A stretch of 42,268 nucleotides of DNA. Origin: a virus. The translations under genes and the position numbers were made by a program. Under the pieces are notes generated by a model. It was not told the origin of the DNA and ran no database searches. It saw only the letters and a program-made list of their open reading frames with translations. The DNA lies in the IMG/VR virus record IMGVR_UViG_3300042979_000002, positions 1 through 42,268 of that record, one strand, 5' to 3'. Shown here piece after piece: positions 14,916 to 21,305 of this stretch. Numbering within the stretch: the first letter of the stretch is position 1; each line of letters starts with the position of its first letter.

Positions 14916-15379
14916 CAGGCTGCGGCCTCGATCAAGGCGTTGTCGTTTTCGGCAGGGATCGCATAGGTGAAGACGCCAACCAGACGATCGGTCCAGGACC
15001 GGCCCAACCAGCACTGCGACGCCGCCTTGCCGAACTGACAGGAGATCATCTTGGGTTCGGCACCGCCCGTCTCGGACACGACGCCAGCATGGAAGCCGTC
15101 GCGGCCCATGTCGAAGACCAGCACGTCGCCGGGCTGAGCCGCAGCGAGGGTCGTCAGCTTCATGCCGCGATTGAAGAACTGGCCCATGGCCATCCAGCGA
15201 TCGCGCGGACCCCAGCCCGGCACGAACGACGGAGCCCGGCCGCCGAAGCATTGGGCGATGAAGGTCCAGCCGTTGAAGCAGTCAGCCTGGACCGGCGACG
15301 AGACGTAGGCGTGACCGATCAGCGAGCGCGCGGTTTCAAGCGCGGCGGATCGGTCGAGGTTGGCGGGATGGATAGACAT
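14915..15379 (-). CDS. NlpC/P60-like fold protein
   Basis: A 154-residue protein resembling papain-fold NlpC/P60 or amidase-like proteins. A Cys in QADCFNGWTFIAQCFGG (about residue 34) is in the usual nucleophile place, and GDVLVFDMGRDGFHAGVVSE (about 83-102) supplies the expected beta strand and catalytic His. Known members cut peptidoglycan peptides or form tail-tip components. The gene is unusual in an early operon, far from the tail or lysis genes. It has no signal peptide, so a cytoplasmic role or late release by lysis would be needed. Catalysis is inferred from motif spacing only. Confidence 0.6.
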   Translation of the reverse strand: MSIHPANLDRSAALETARSLIGHAYVSSPVQADCFNGWTFIAQCFGGRAPSFVPGWGPRDRWMAMGQFFNRGMKLTTLAAAQPGDVLVFDMGRDGFHAGVVSETGGAEPKMISCQFGKAASQCWLGRSWTDRLVGVFTYAIPAENDNALIEAAA

Positions 15380-15382
15380 GGG

Positions 15383-15808
15383 TCACGCTGCCTTGTTCAG
15401 AAGGTTGCGATGGTGCTGGCGATGATGTTCGGGGCAGAGCCACCGGACTTCGAGCGGCTTCTCGTAGTCGTCGTGGTGGCCCTCGACAGGCCATCCGCCA
15501 CACACCTCGCAGGGCTGTTTAGTGAGCTTTCCGACCGAGGCTGCGTATCGGGCGGCAGACCGGATGAGGGTGCGGCGGCGCCGTTCTGGGTCGGCTCGAT
15601 AGGCGGCTGCATCGCGCAGGTAGGCCTTCTTCTTCGCCTCTGCGGTTTTTGGCTTTTTGATCTCGCGCTTTCCCTCGGCGCGCTGCTTGAGCCGCCACAC
15701 CTGGTTCGCAGCTGCGCGGCAGGCGTTGCACTGATGCACTCCCCGCGCAGCCGCCGCCGGCGTCTGGTCAAAGGCAGCTCCACATTTTCGGCACGTCGCG
15801 CTCTGCAT
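15383..15808 (-). CDS. Zinc-finger, HNH-like protein; first gene of the left operon
   Basis: A 141-residue protein with two metal-binding regions. The N-terminal pair is CRKCG...CNAC (residues 6-30). The C-terminal treble-clef region is CEVCG, VEGHHDDYEKPLEVRWLC then PEHHRQHH, the pattern of an HNH-like finger without an obvious catalytic Asn. A Lys/Arg-rich linker separates them. AGGAGAG lies five bases before ATG 15808. Being promoter-proximal in the leftward operon, it is probably the first early-left product, with nucleic-acid binding its likely activity. Confidence 0.75.
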   Translation of the reverse strand: MQSATCRKCGAAFDQTPAAAARGVHQCNACRAAANQVWRLKQRAEGKREIKKPKTAEAKKKAYLRDAAAYRADPERRRRTLIRSAARYAASVGKLTKQPCEVCGGWPVEGHHDDYEKPLEVRWLCPEHHRQHHRNLLNKAA

Positions 15809-15836
15809 CGCGCTCTCCTGTCTTCGTTGGAGAGAC

Positions 15837-15877
15837 TGTGCATTCCTGCACGTTCGGTGTCAATGCACAAATGCACA
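15837..15877. promoter_or_regulatory. Leftward control region: operator dyad, TTGACA box, TGCACA repeats
   Basis: TGTGCATTCCTGCAC occurs at 15837-15851 and contains the dyad GTGCA-TTCC-TGCAC. On the minus strand a perfect TTGACA lies at 15864-15859, so the dyad falls across the spacer and -10 position of a leftward promoter. I see no good -10 hexamer. TGCACA repeats directly at 15864-15869 and 15872-15877. The same 15-mer occurs at 17528-17542 in the repressor/cro region. I infer repressor operators controlling the left operon and perhaps the rightward lipoproteins. Confidence 0.65.
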
Positions 15878-15930
15878 GTTTTTCCGAACCGACGTTCCGC
15901 TAGGGTGACTGCGGGCACGGGAGGGTTGCG

Positions 15931-16317
15931 ATGAAACGGCTAGGATTCGCGGTGACGGCGGCGTTGATGATTGCCGGATGCGCCAGTACCGGGCGAATGC
16001 TTTCCTACGGGACAGATCTGTCGGACGCAGTTGTTCGGATGGGGCCGGCCGCCTTCTCGATCTACATCCACCCCAAGGACGACACGTTGCTGATCCAGCG
16101 CCGAATGATGCAGACATCAGCGCATGACGGGCCGGAACTGATCACCATCGCCGCCCAGACCTTCCTTGACCCTATAGGCTGCACAGCCGGGCCGTCGGCA
16201 TCTCTCGGCCCCGGGTCGTGGGAGACGACGTTCTCCTGCCCCTCGTCTGTCGACATCAGAACCTTGGCCCGCCAACAGCGCGCCGCGCTCCAATCCGGCA
16301 CGCCGATCCACCCGTGA
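15931..16317 (+). CDS. Lipoprotein (128 aa)
   Basis: A bacterial lipoprotein. The signal sequence MKRLGFAVTAALMIAGCAS has a lipobox (IAGC) with Cys 17. The mature part has strands (FSIYIHPKDDTLLIQRRM) and two later Cys that may pair (IGCTAGP, FSCPSS). No family recognised. GGGAGGG precedes the ATG. It is the first rightward gene after the left operator region, with a second lipoprotein nine bases downstream. Location in the outer membrane periplasm face is expected. A lysogen-surface role such as superinfection exclusion is a guess. Confidence 0.8.
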   Translation: MKRLGFAVTAALMIAGCASTGRMLSYGTDLSDAVVRMGPAAFSIYIHPKDDTLLIQRRMMQTSAHDGPELITIAAQTFLDPIGCTAGPSASLGPGSWETTFSCPSSVDIRTLARQQRAALQSGTPIHP

Positions 16318-16325
16318 GAGATCCG

Positions 16326-16778
16326 ATGAAGAAGTTCGCAGCATCCCTTGGCTTGGCCGCCCTTCTGTCAGGCTGCGCGACCGCGCCGGCCATCATCCCC
16401 ATCGAGAACAGCAGAGCCATTCCGCTGTCCAAGGACGCGGTGTGGAGCAACCTTGTCGAGTATTTCGCGGGCGGGAACATCGCCATCAAGACCATCGAGA
16501 AGGACAGCGGCATCATCTATGCGGAGCGGATGTTCGCTCGCGGCAATGAGTTGTCAGCGTATGCCGACTGCGGAACCGACGCGATGTCCGCGCCGGTCGG
16601 CGGCGCCGCTGACCTGAACGTCTTCGTCCGCGAAACTGGAACAGGCGTGACCGCCACGGTCAATGCCCGGTTCCGGCAGACACGCGCAAGCGGCTGGACC
16701 GGCACGGTTTCATCGACCGATTGCGCCAGCTTGGGCAGCCTAGAGCGCGTGATCCTGGACGCCGCTGCCGGTCGGTAG
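16326..16778 (+). CDS. Lipoprotein (150 aa)
   Basis: A second lipoprotein. Start ATG 16326 has a GAGAGAT-type ribosome site, and the signal MKKFAASLGLAALLSGCAT ends in lipobox LSGC. The rest (SKDAVWSNLVEYFAGGNIAI, DSGIIYAERM, YADCGTDAM, TATVNARFRQT) looks like a small alpha/beta domain with Cys residues likely disulphide bonded. It resembles bacterial outer-membrane lipoproteins of unknown role. The pair sits between two operator regions, convergent with the repressor gene ending at 16787. Expression in the lysogen is plausible. Confidence 0.8.
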   Translation: MKKFAASLGLAALLSGCATAPAIIPIENSRAIPLSKDAVWSNLVEYFAGGNIAIKTIEKDSGIIYAERMFARGNELSAYADCGTDAMSAPVGGAADLNVFVRETGTGVTATVNARFRQTRASGWTGTVSSTDCASLGSLERVILDAAAGR

Positions 16779-16786
16779 GCCCGCCG

Positions 16787-17470
16787 CTAGATAAAGCGCT
16801 GAAAGGCTTGAAGCAGAAGGCCGGTGATCTGGACTTCGATGTCTCCGTTGTGACCGCCATCGAGGACAACAGGATCCGACCAACGCGGATTGGTTGAGCG
16901 CGGCCACAGGCGCATTCCGTCAGGGCCGATCTCAACCTCCTTCAGGGTGATCTCGCGAAGGGCACCGCCGTCCCGACTGCGCGTCACCTCAACGATCATG
17001 CCTGAGTTCAGGTTCACCCCCGCATCGGTGATGTCCACGATATGCGCGTAGTGGCCAGGCATGACGCCTCGCGCGTTCATGCTGTCCCCGCGCACCTGAC
17101 GGATCCATTGGCGGGCATGTGGGTAGCGCCGGTCAGCGATGACCGACAGCAACAAAGGCTCGTCTTGGTTCGTCTCGTCGATCTCGGCCCATTTGCCCGC
17201 CTGGATCGGCCCGATCAGCGGCAGCTCGTCCGTTGACGGCGCCGCCATCGGCGCGACAGCCAGACCTTGAGGAAGGTCTAGCCCGGCGGCCTCGGCGATT
17301 TTCCGCAAGGTGGCCGGCTTCGGCGTGAACTTAAACTCTGGATCGTTCAGAGGGCGAGTAATCGTTGTAGGCGCGCCGCCCGGTCTCTGGGCGAGCGCGA
17401 AGGGCTTCAGCCCCGGCGCCTCTAGGGCGCGGGCCAGGAATGCGCGGGCATCTTCGGTTGCATCAGCCAT
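16787..17470 (-). CDS. S24 peptidase-type CI/LexA-like repressor
   Basis: A 227-residue phage repressor. The N-terminal part (about residues 1-70) holds the DNA-binding domain. A LexA/CI peptidase domain follows: GPIQAGKWAE with the Ala91-Gly92 cleavage bond, Ser130 in RGDSMN, and Lys177 in ITLKEVE as catalytic dyad. It should self-cleave when RecA is activated, which gives SOS induction. I start at ATG 17470; longer starts run into the cro side. No ribosome site precedes it, so the mRNA may be leaderless. It is divergent from the Cro-like gene across an operator-rich 84-bp gap. Confidence 0.9.
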   Translation of the reverse strand: MADATEDARAFLARALEAPGLKPFALAQRPGGAPTTITRPLNDPEFKFTPKPATLRKIAEAAGLDLPQGLAVAPMAAPSTDELPLIGPIQAGKWAEIDETNQDEPLLLSVIADRRYPHARQWIRQVRGDSMNARGVMPGHYAHIVDITDAGVNLNSGMIVEVTRSRDGGALREITLKEVEIGPDGMRLWPRSTNPRWSDPVVLDGGHNGDIEVQITGLLLQAFQRFI

Positions 17471-17554
17471 TGTGTGATTGTGCACATGCTCGCACTCAAC
17501 GGACCGTGCATTTACGCATTGACTTACTGTGCATTCCTGCACATTCTGCCCGTC
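17471..17554. promoter_or_regulatory. Repressor/cro switch: operator dyads and divergent promoter
   Basis: The gap holds several GTGCA half-sites. Palindrome GTGCAC is at 17480-17485. The imperfect CGTGCATTTACGCATTG is at 17505-17521. The full 16-bp dyad TGTGCA-TTCC-TGCACA is at 17528-17543. Rightward, TTGACT (17519-17524) and a weak CATTCT (17542-17547) stand 17 bases apart around the dyad. That -10 position ends seven bases before the Cro ATG. I infer that a repressor and Cro compete here; binding is not proven. Confidence 0.75.
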
Positions 17555-17788
17555 ATGCAGAACGTCGCCCCCGAAGTGATCGAAGTCGAGCAGCGCGCCA
17601 AGGATGCGGGCCTCACCATGGCGTCCATCCTGTCGGAGGTAGGCGTCGCTCAGTCCACGTGGTGGCGCTGGCGGAAGGGCGGGGTCGAGCCTCGCCTCGG
17701 AACTCTGCGGGACGTGGCTCATGCCCTTGACCGCCGGATCGCGCTGACCGCCGCCAACGACGACACCGCCACCGAGAAGGCGGCCTGA
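17555..17788 (+). CDS. Cro-like HTH transcriptional regulator
   Basis: A 77-residue protein with an XRE-type HTH: AGLTMASILSEVGVAQSTWW then RWRKGGVEPRLGTLRDVAHAL (about residues 17-60). Position just across the operators from the S24 repressor and size argue for a Cro analogue that represses the repressor promoter and commits to lysis. There is no Shine-Dalgarno before ATG 17555, and the predicted promoter -10 ends seven bases upstream. A leaderless message is therefore likely. A basic surface and Trp-rich recognition area (STWWRWRK) suit DNA binding. Confidence 0.85.
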   Translation: MQNVAPEVIEVEQRAKDAGLTMASILSEVGVAQSTWWRWRKGGVEPRLGTLRDVAHALDRRIALTAANDDTATEKAA

Positions 17789-17789
17789 C

Positions 17790-18131
17790 GTGTCCCCCTC
17801 ACCGGCCCGCCTCCCTCTGGTCGTCGAAACCCTGGTCGTTGCTGACGCCGCCTATGGGACGGTGATCGAGATCCAGAAGCTGGCCACCGAGGGTCGCCAG
17901 TCTGACGCGCTGGCCCTGCTGGCGCTGCTTGCTGAGGGAATGGCGGCGCACCGCCCCATCATCCGGGGCGTCTTGGCCGCCGAGCGTCAGGCCGCACAGG
18001 CTTATGATCTCACGCAGAGGCCAACAGTCCGCGTCCTCGCGAGCATCGGTGTCGCCCAGCCACATCCTCACGCCGCGAACTCTGAAACCCAATCGCCTTC
18101 TCCCGAACAGCCAAGTCCTTCCGTCGCCTGA
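17790..18131 (+). CDS. Hypothetical protein (113 aa, GTG start)
   Basis: Unrecognised small protein directly after the Cro-like gene, with GTG at 17790 two bases past its stop. It is helical in the middle (VIEIQKLATEGRQSDALALL, LLAEGMAAHRPIIRGVLAAE) with a Ser/Pro/Gln-rich disordered C-terminus. No ribosome site is obvious, so coupling to cro is likely. A short gap without a gene follows (18132-18178). Confidence 0.6.
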   Translation: MSPSPARLPLVVETLVVADAAYGTVIEIQKLATEGRQSDALALLALLAEGMAAHRPIIRGVLAAERQAAQAYDLTQRPTVRVLASIGVAQPHPHAANSETQSPSPEQPSPSVA

Positions 18132-18178
18132 CCGGCCCCTTCGGTCATCTGGAAACCCGCCCGGAACATCCGCAGCAC

Positions 18179-18634
18179 ATGAACAAGCTCAGCCATCGTG
18201 AACACGCCCGGCTCGCCCGCGAGCTGATCGACCATTGCGGCGGCCTGGAAGAGGCGGCCGGGGCCTGCCGGGTCCGCAAGTCGGCCCTGTCCGGCTACCA
18301 GAACCCCGAAGACCCCTCGACCATGCCGGCCGACGTCATGGACGCGCTGGAGGAATACGCGGGTCAGGGCCCGGTCTATTCCGGCGCCATTGCTGAGCGC
18401 CGGATGTTCCCGACGAAGGTCACGGGCTGCCTCAAGGAACTGGCCTTCGACCTGGCTCAGGAGAGCATGGACGTGGTCACCGCCGTTCGTGAGGCCCTGG
18501 CTGACGACCGGCTGTCTCCCAACGATCTGGACGCCATCGCCCGCGCCGAGCGTGACGCCGAAGAAGCGCTGGAGCGGGTCCGCGCCGTGCGCCGGGCCGC
18601 CGAGAACGCCACCGATGATCGGAGGGCTGCCTGA
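18179..18634 (+). CDS. CII-like phage regulator
   Basis: A 151-residue protein whose N-terminus looks like a CII-type or related HTH (HREHARLARELIDHCGGLEE then ACRVRKSALSGYQNP). A helical middle (MPADVMDALEEYAGQGPV) and a C-terminal helix rich in Ala/Glu/Arg follow. Position after cro and before replication genes is where lambdoid phages keep cII. I infer a transcription regulator for lysogenic promoters or replication timing. The N-terminal HTH match is by pattern only. It ends by overlap with the next gene. Confidence 0.55.
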   Translation: MNKLSHREHARLARELIDHCGGLEEAAGACRVRKSALSGYQNPEDPSTMPADVMDALEEYAGQGPVYSGAIAERRMFPTKVTGCLKELAFDLAQESMDVVTAVREALADDRLSPNDLDAIARAERDAEEALERVRAVRRAAENATDDRRAA

Positions 18635-18882
18635 TGTTCGGCGACGCCCTGTATCTCGCCCACGTCGCCTTCCAGGCTGTGACGCGCCCATTCCGCGAGC
18701 GCCGCGCTATCGCCGCCTTGAAAGCCCTCTCCGACGCCAAAGACGCATATCGCGCCGCCAAGGTCCGTGGCGACACTCGCGCCCAGGCGGCGGCCGAGGT
18801 CGCTGTCTTCCGCGCCCGCACCGCGCAACTTCGGGCCGAGCTCGCCCTCAACTCCTTCGCCTCGCACCCGCGAGAGCGCTGA
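18634..18882 (+). CDS. Hypothetical helical protein (82 aa)
   Basis: Small Ala/Arg-rich helical protein (FRERRAIAALKALSDAKDAY, AAAEVAVFRARTAQLRAELA). The N-terminus (MFGDALYLAHVAFQAV) could be amphipathic. It overlaps the CII-like stop at its first base and ends just before a strong intergenic hairpin. No family recognised. Confidence 0.6.
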   Translation: MFGDALYLAHVAFQAVTRPFRERRAIAALKALSDAKDAYRAAKVRGDTRAQAAAEVAVFRARTAQLRAELALNSFASHPRER

Positions 18883-18913
18883 CCAACGGGACAGACCGCC
18901 CCGTTGAGCGGTC
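18881..18913 (+). other. Intergenic hairpin with nested arms
   Basis: CAACGGG (18884-18890) and CCCGTTG (18900-18906) form a perfect 7-bp stem with a 9-base loop. Outer GACC (18881-18884) and GGTC (18910-18913) can partly extend it. There is no T-run after it, so it is not an intrinsic terminator. It lies just before the ribosome site GGAGGG of the next gene. An RNA control element or RNase processing site is possible; no direct evidence. Confidence 0.45.
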
Positions 18914-18928
18914 ATGATGGAGGGCCAG

Positions 18929-19597
18929 ATGGCCAACGACAACGACGCGTACGAGCCCATCCAGGGCACGGTCGGGAGCATCCCGAACGAACCGCAGGAC
19001 ACGAACGGCCTGCCGAGCCATGACGAGATCCGCATGGCTGCGCACGACCAAGTCCAGTGGAACCTCAAGCGCAAGGCCCTGAACGACCAGATCAGCGCCT
19101 TCCGCAAAGGCCTGAAGGCCAAGGGCCACATTCTCGGCAAGCTCGACGACGAGGTCCGCAAGCTTGAATGGACCCCCGAGGAGTACAAGGCCGACCGCGA
19201 GGCCTCCGACCACTACGCCCAGGCCATGGCCCAGCCGGTCGGCACGCAGTTGGAACTGTATGGCACCGACGCGACACCTGATCCGGTTCGCATCCAGCTC
19301 AAGTGGCGCCAGCTGGGTGTCAAGCACGGCATCGCCGGCATCGGTTGGGCGAACCAGCCGCCCGAAGACTGCCCGTTCGATTGCGCTCAGTCCTACGGCG
19401 AAGGCCACGAGGAAGGCCAAGGCACCGTCCGCCGCGCCTTCCAGACCCGTCTGGAACAGGCCAAGGCGGCCGCCGACGCCGCGCGAGAGGGTTCTGAAGA
19501 CGATGACGACCAGATCGACATCGAAGACGCCGTAAACGCCGCCAGCGCCGCCAATGATGATGGCGACGACAGCGACCATTCGCGGGAAGCTGCCTGA
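18929..19597 (+). CDS. Phage protein with RMF-like C-terminal segment
   Basis: A 222-residue protein started at ATG 18929, chosen because GGAGGG is six bases upstream. The N-terminal half is charged and helical (AAHDQVQWNLKRKALNDQIS, then RKGLKAKGHILGKLDDEV). The middle has WANQPPEDCPFDCAQSYGEG, a pattern like ribosome modulation factor or related phage proteins of alphaproteobacteria. The C-terminus is an Asp/Glu-rich disordered tail. RMF-like segments bind ribosomes in stationary phase; whether this copy does so is unknown. Confidence 0.65.
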   Translation: MANDNDAYEPIQGTVGSIPNEPQDTNGLPSHDEIRMAAHDQVQWNLKRKALNDQISAFRKGLKAKGHILGKLDDEVRKLEWTPEEYKADREASDHYAQAMAQPVGTQLELYGTDATPDPVRIQLKWRQLGVKHGIAGIGWANQPPEDCPFDCAQSYGEGHEEGQGTVRRAFQTRLEQAKAAADAAREGSEDDDDQIDIEDAVNAASAANDDGDDSDHSREAA

Positions 19598-20034
19598 TGT
19601 CGGGGCTGGCCTTCACCATTCCGGGCGACCCTCGCGGTAAGGGCCGGCCCCGCGCCACCACCATCGGTGGACACGCCCGCATGTTCACCGACAGCAAGAC
19701 CGCCAGCTACGAGAACCTCGTGAAGCTGGCGGCTTCGCAAGCCTTGGGCTCGCGCCAGCCCTTCGACGAGCCGCTGGCAATGATCGTCACGGTTCGAATG
19801 ACGCCAGCGGCCTCCGACAGCGGCAAGAAGCGCGCCGCTAAGCTCGCAGGCTCCATCCTGCCGACGAAGCTTCCTGACCTCGACAACGTCGTGAAGGCCG
19901 TCCTCGACGGCTGCAACAAGGTCGCCTTTCGCGATGACGCCCTGGTCGTCCGCCTCGTCGCCGAGAAGGCCTACGCCGAGACACCGGGCGTCGACGTCAT
20001 GATCAATCCCGTCCAACTCCGAGCCGCAGCATGA
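19597..20034 (+). CDS. rusA: RusA-family Holliday junction resolvase
   Basis: A 145-residue nuclease of the RusA type. The N-terminus FTIPGDPRGKGRPRATT and the later LPDLDNVVKAVLDGCNKVAF, with FRDDALVV, are the recognised core. The Asp residues of DLDN and RDD and a following Lys form the metal-binding active site. It cuts four-way junctions formed during phage recombination and replication. It overlaps the previous gene's stop by one base and the GcrA-like gene's start by four bases. Confidence 0.93.
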   Translation: MSGLAFTIPGDPRGKGRPRATTIGGHARMFTDSKTASYENLVKLAASQALGSRQPFDEPLAMIVTVRMTPAASDSGKKRAAKLAGSILPTKLPDLDNVVKAVLDGCNKVAFRDDALVVRLVAEKAYAETPGVDVMINPVQLRAAA

Positions 20035-20774
20035 ACATCTTCGCCAAAGTCAGCCGCGCCGAGTTTACCCGCCTGTGGGAAGCGGGCCTGAGCGGAACCC
20101 AGATCGGCAACCGCCTCGGCATTTCCGAGACCAGCGTCCGCAGCATTCGCAAGAGCTTCGGCCTGGAAAGCCGGCGTCATGGCAATGCGCTGCACACGCC
20201 CGAGATTGTCGAGCACGTCAAACGCATGTGGCTGGAAGGCAAGTCCGCCAGCAACATCGCCCGTCTGATGGGTCCGACCTGGACCCGCAACATGGTCATC
20301 GGCATGGTTCATCGGCACGGGTTGAGCGAGGGTCGGAAGACAAACGGAAAGCCTAGCGCTGCTGCCAAGACCGCGAAGGTGAAGCCCCTTCGCGAGCCTC
20401 GCCCGCCGAAGCCTCCCAAGCCGCCGAAGGCCGTCTCTCCCCAGCCCTTCGACCTATCCAAGTCCAAGTCCGACAGCACCGCCGAGCAGCGCGCCGAGAA
20501 GGCAGCCGCCGGCCGCCTGATCATCAAGCGGACGATCGACGCGGCGAACGACAACTCGGTCCCCATGGTCGGTCGCAGCTTCAGTCAATGCGCCTGGCCC
20601 GTAGGGAAACCGGCCCGCGCCGCCGACCAGCTGGCCTGTGGCGCTCCGATCTATCAGGGCATCGAGAAGTGCTCCTACTGCCTCGACCACGCCCAGCGCG
20701 CTTTCGCCCGCGACATCACCCAGCCGAAGCCCAAGGAGAACCTTGAGCGTGCAAACCGTCGGTGGGCCGCCTGA
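20031..20774 (+). CDS. GcrA-family cell-cycle regulator with tandem N-terminal HTH
   Basis: A 247-residue GcrA-like protein. Residues about 57-100 match the GcrA DNA-binding helix motif (IVEHVKRMWLEGKSASNIAR, then TRNMVIGMVHRHGLS). Residues about 185-222 match the C-terminal sigma-70-binding module (QCAWPVGKPARAADQLACGA, KCSYCLDHAQRAF), with conserved Cys/His. Ahead of these, residues 8-48 form a second HTH of similar style (LWEAGLSGTQIGNRLGISET). The 100-180 linker is Lys/Pro-rich. In Caulobacter GcrA acts with RNA polymerase at GANTC-methylated promoters. A phage copy could redirect host or phage transcription; this is inference. Confidence 0.9.
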   Translation: MNIFAKVSRAEFTRLWEAGLSGTQIGNRLGISETSVRSIRKSFGLESRRHGNALHTPEIVEHVKRMWLEGKSASNIARLMGPTWTRNMVIGMVHRHGLSEGRKTNGKPSAAAKTAKVKPLREPRPPKPPKPPKAVSPQPFDLSKSKSDSTAEQRAEKAAAGRLIIKRTIDAANDNSVPMVGRSFSQCAWPVGKPARAADQLACGAPIYQGIEKCSYCLDHAQRAFARDITQPKPKENLERANRRWAA

Positions 20775-21127
20775 TGTCCCGTCCCCAACGCCGCGACTTC
20801 TCCGACCGCGTCCTGACCCAGATCGACAAGGACCGCCGCACCGCCGCTCAGAAGGCGCGTGACGCCAAGGTCAGGACTGATGCGCGCATGGCCACCGCCG
20901 TCACCATTGCGGGCATCAGCGACGCTGACCTAGTGCTGCATTGCGATGGCGTGCTCTCGGCCGTGAAGGACGCCCTTTGCGCCCGTCTGGATGCCGAGGG
21001 CGCTGCGTCCACCTTCGGCCGCTTCGCCCACGTCTCGATCTACACCGGGCCGATCCGGCGCGACGCCGCTGAGCAGGCCTTTGCCAACCTGACCAAGGCC
21101 GCCAACGATGGGGGCCGCGATGAATAG
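20774..21127 (+). CDS. Hypothetical protein (117 aa)
   Basis: Unrecognised protein starting at ATG 20774, overlapping the GcrA-like stop. The N-terminus is strongly basic (RRDFSDRVLTQIDKDRRTAA), followed by VTIAGISDADLVLHCDGVLS and VSIYTGPIRRDAAEQAFANL. Length and composition suggest a small DNA- or protein-binding accessory factor. No known motif. Confidence 0.65.
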   Translation: MSRPQRRDFSDRVLTQIDKDRRTAAQKARDAKVRTDARMATAVTIAGISDADLVLHCDGVLSAVKDALCARLDAEGAASTFGRFAHVSIYTGPIRRDAAEQAFANLTKAANDGGRDE

Positions 21128-21305
21128 GCGCGACATCGTCGATCTTGAACTGCACTACGCCCGCATGGTCCGGCGCGAGGCCAAGGCCCGTGCCAAACAG
21201 AACCCGGCCGCCGCCGAGCAGCTGAACCGCTTCGCCGATGCCGCCATCCAGCGCGTCGAGGCGATCAAGTGCGGCCCCCTCTTCGACACGGAGAAGGCGG
21301 CATGA
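21120..21305 (+). CDS. Hypothetical helical protein (61 aa)
   Basis: Small protein that overlaps the previous stop (ATGAATAG at 21120-21127) and the next start (ATGA). It is one long Ala/Arg-rich helical segment (MVRREAKARAKQNPAAAEQL, NRFADAAIQRVEA) with a Cys near the end. No family recognised. It is part of the tight replication block. Confidence 0.6.
   Translation: MNRRDIVDLELHYARMVRREAKARAKQNPAAAEQLNRFADAAIQRVEAIKCGPLFDTEKAA

Noticed and set aside
15864-15877. TGCACA direct repeats as a CRISPR-like or iteron array
   Set aside because: Only two short copies, both explained as operator half-sites.
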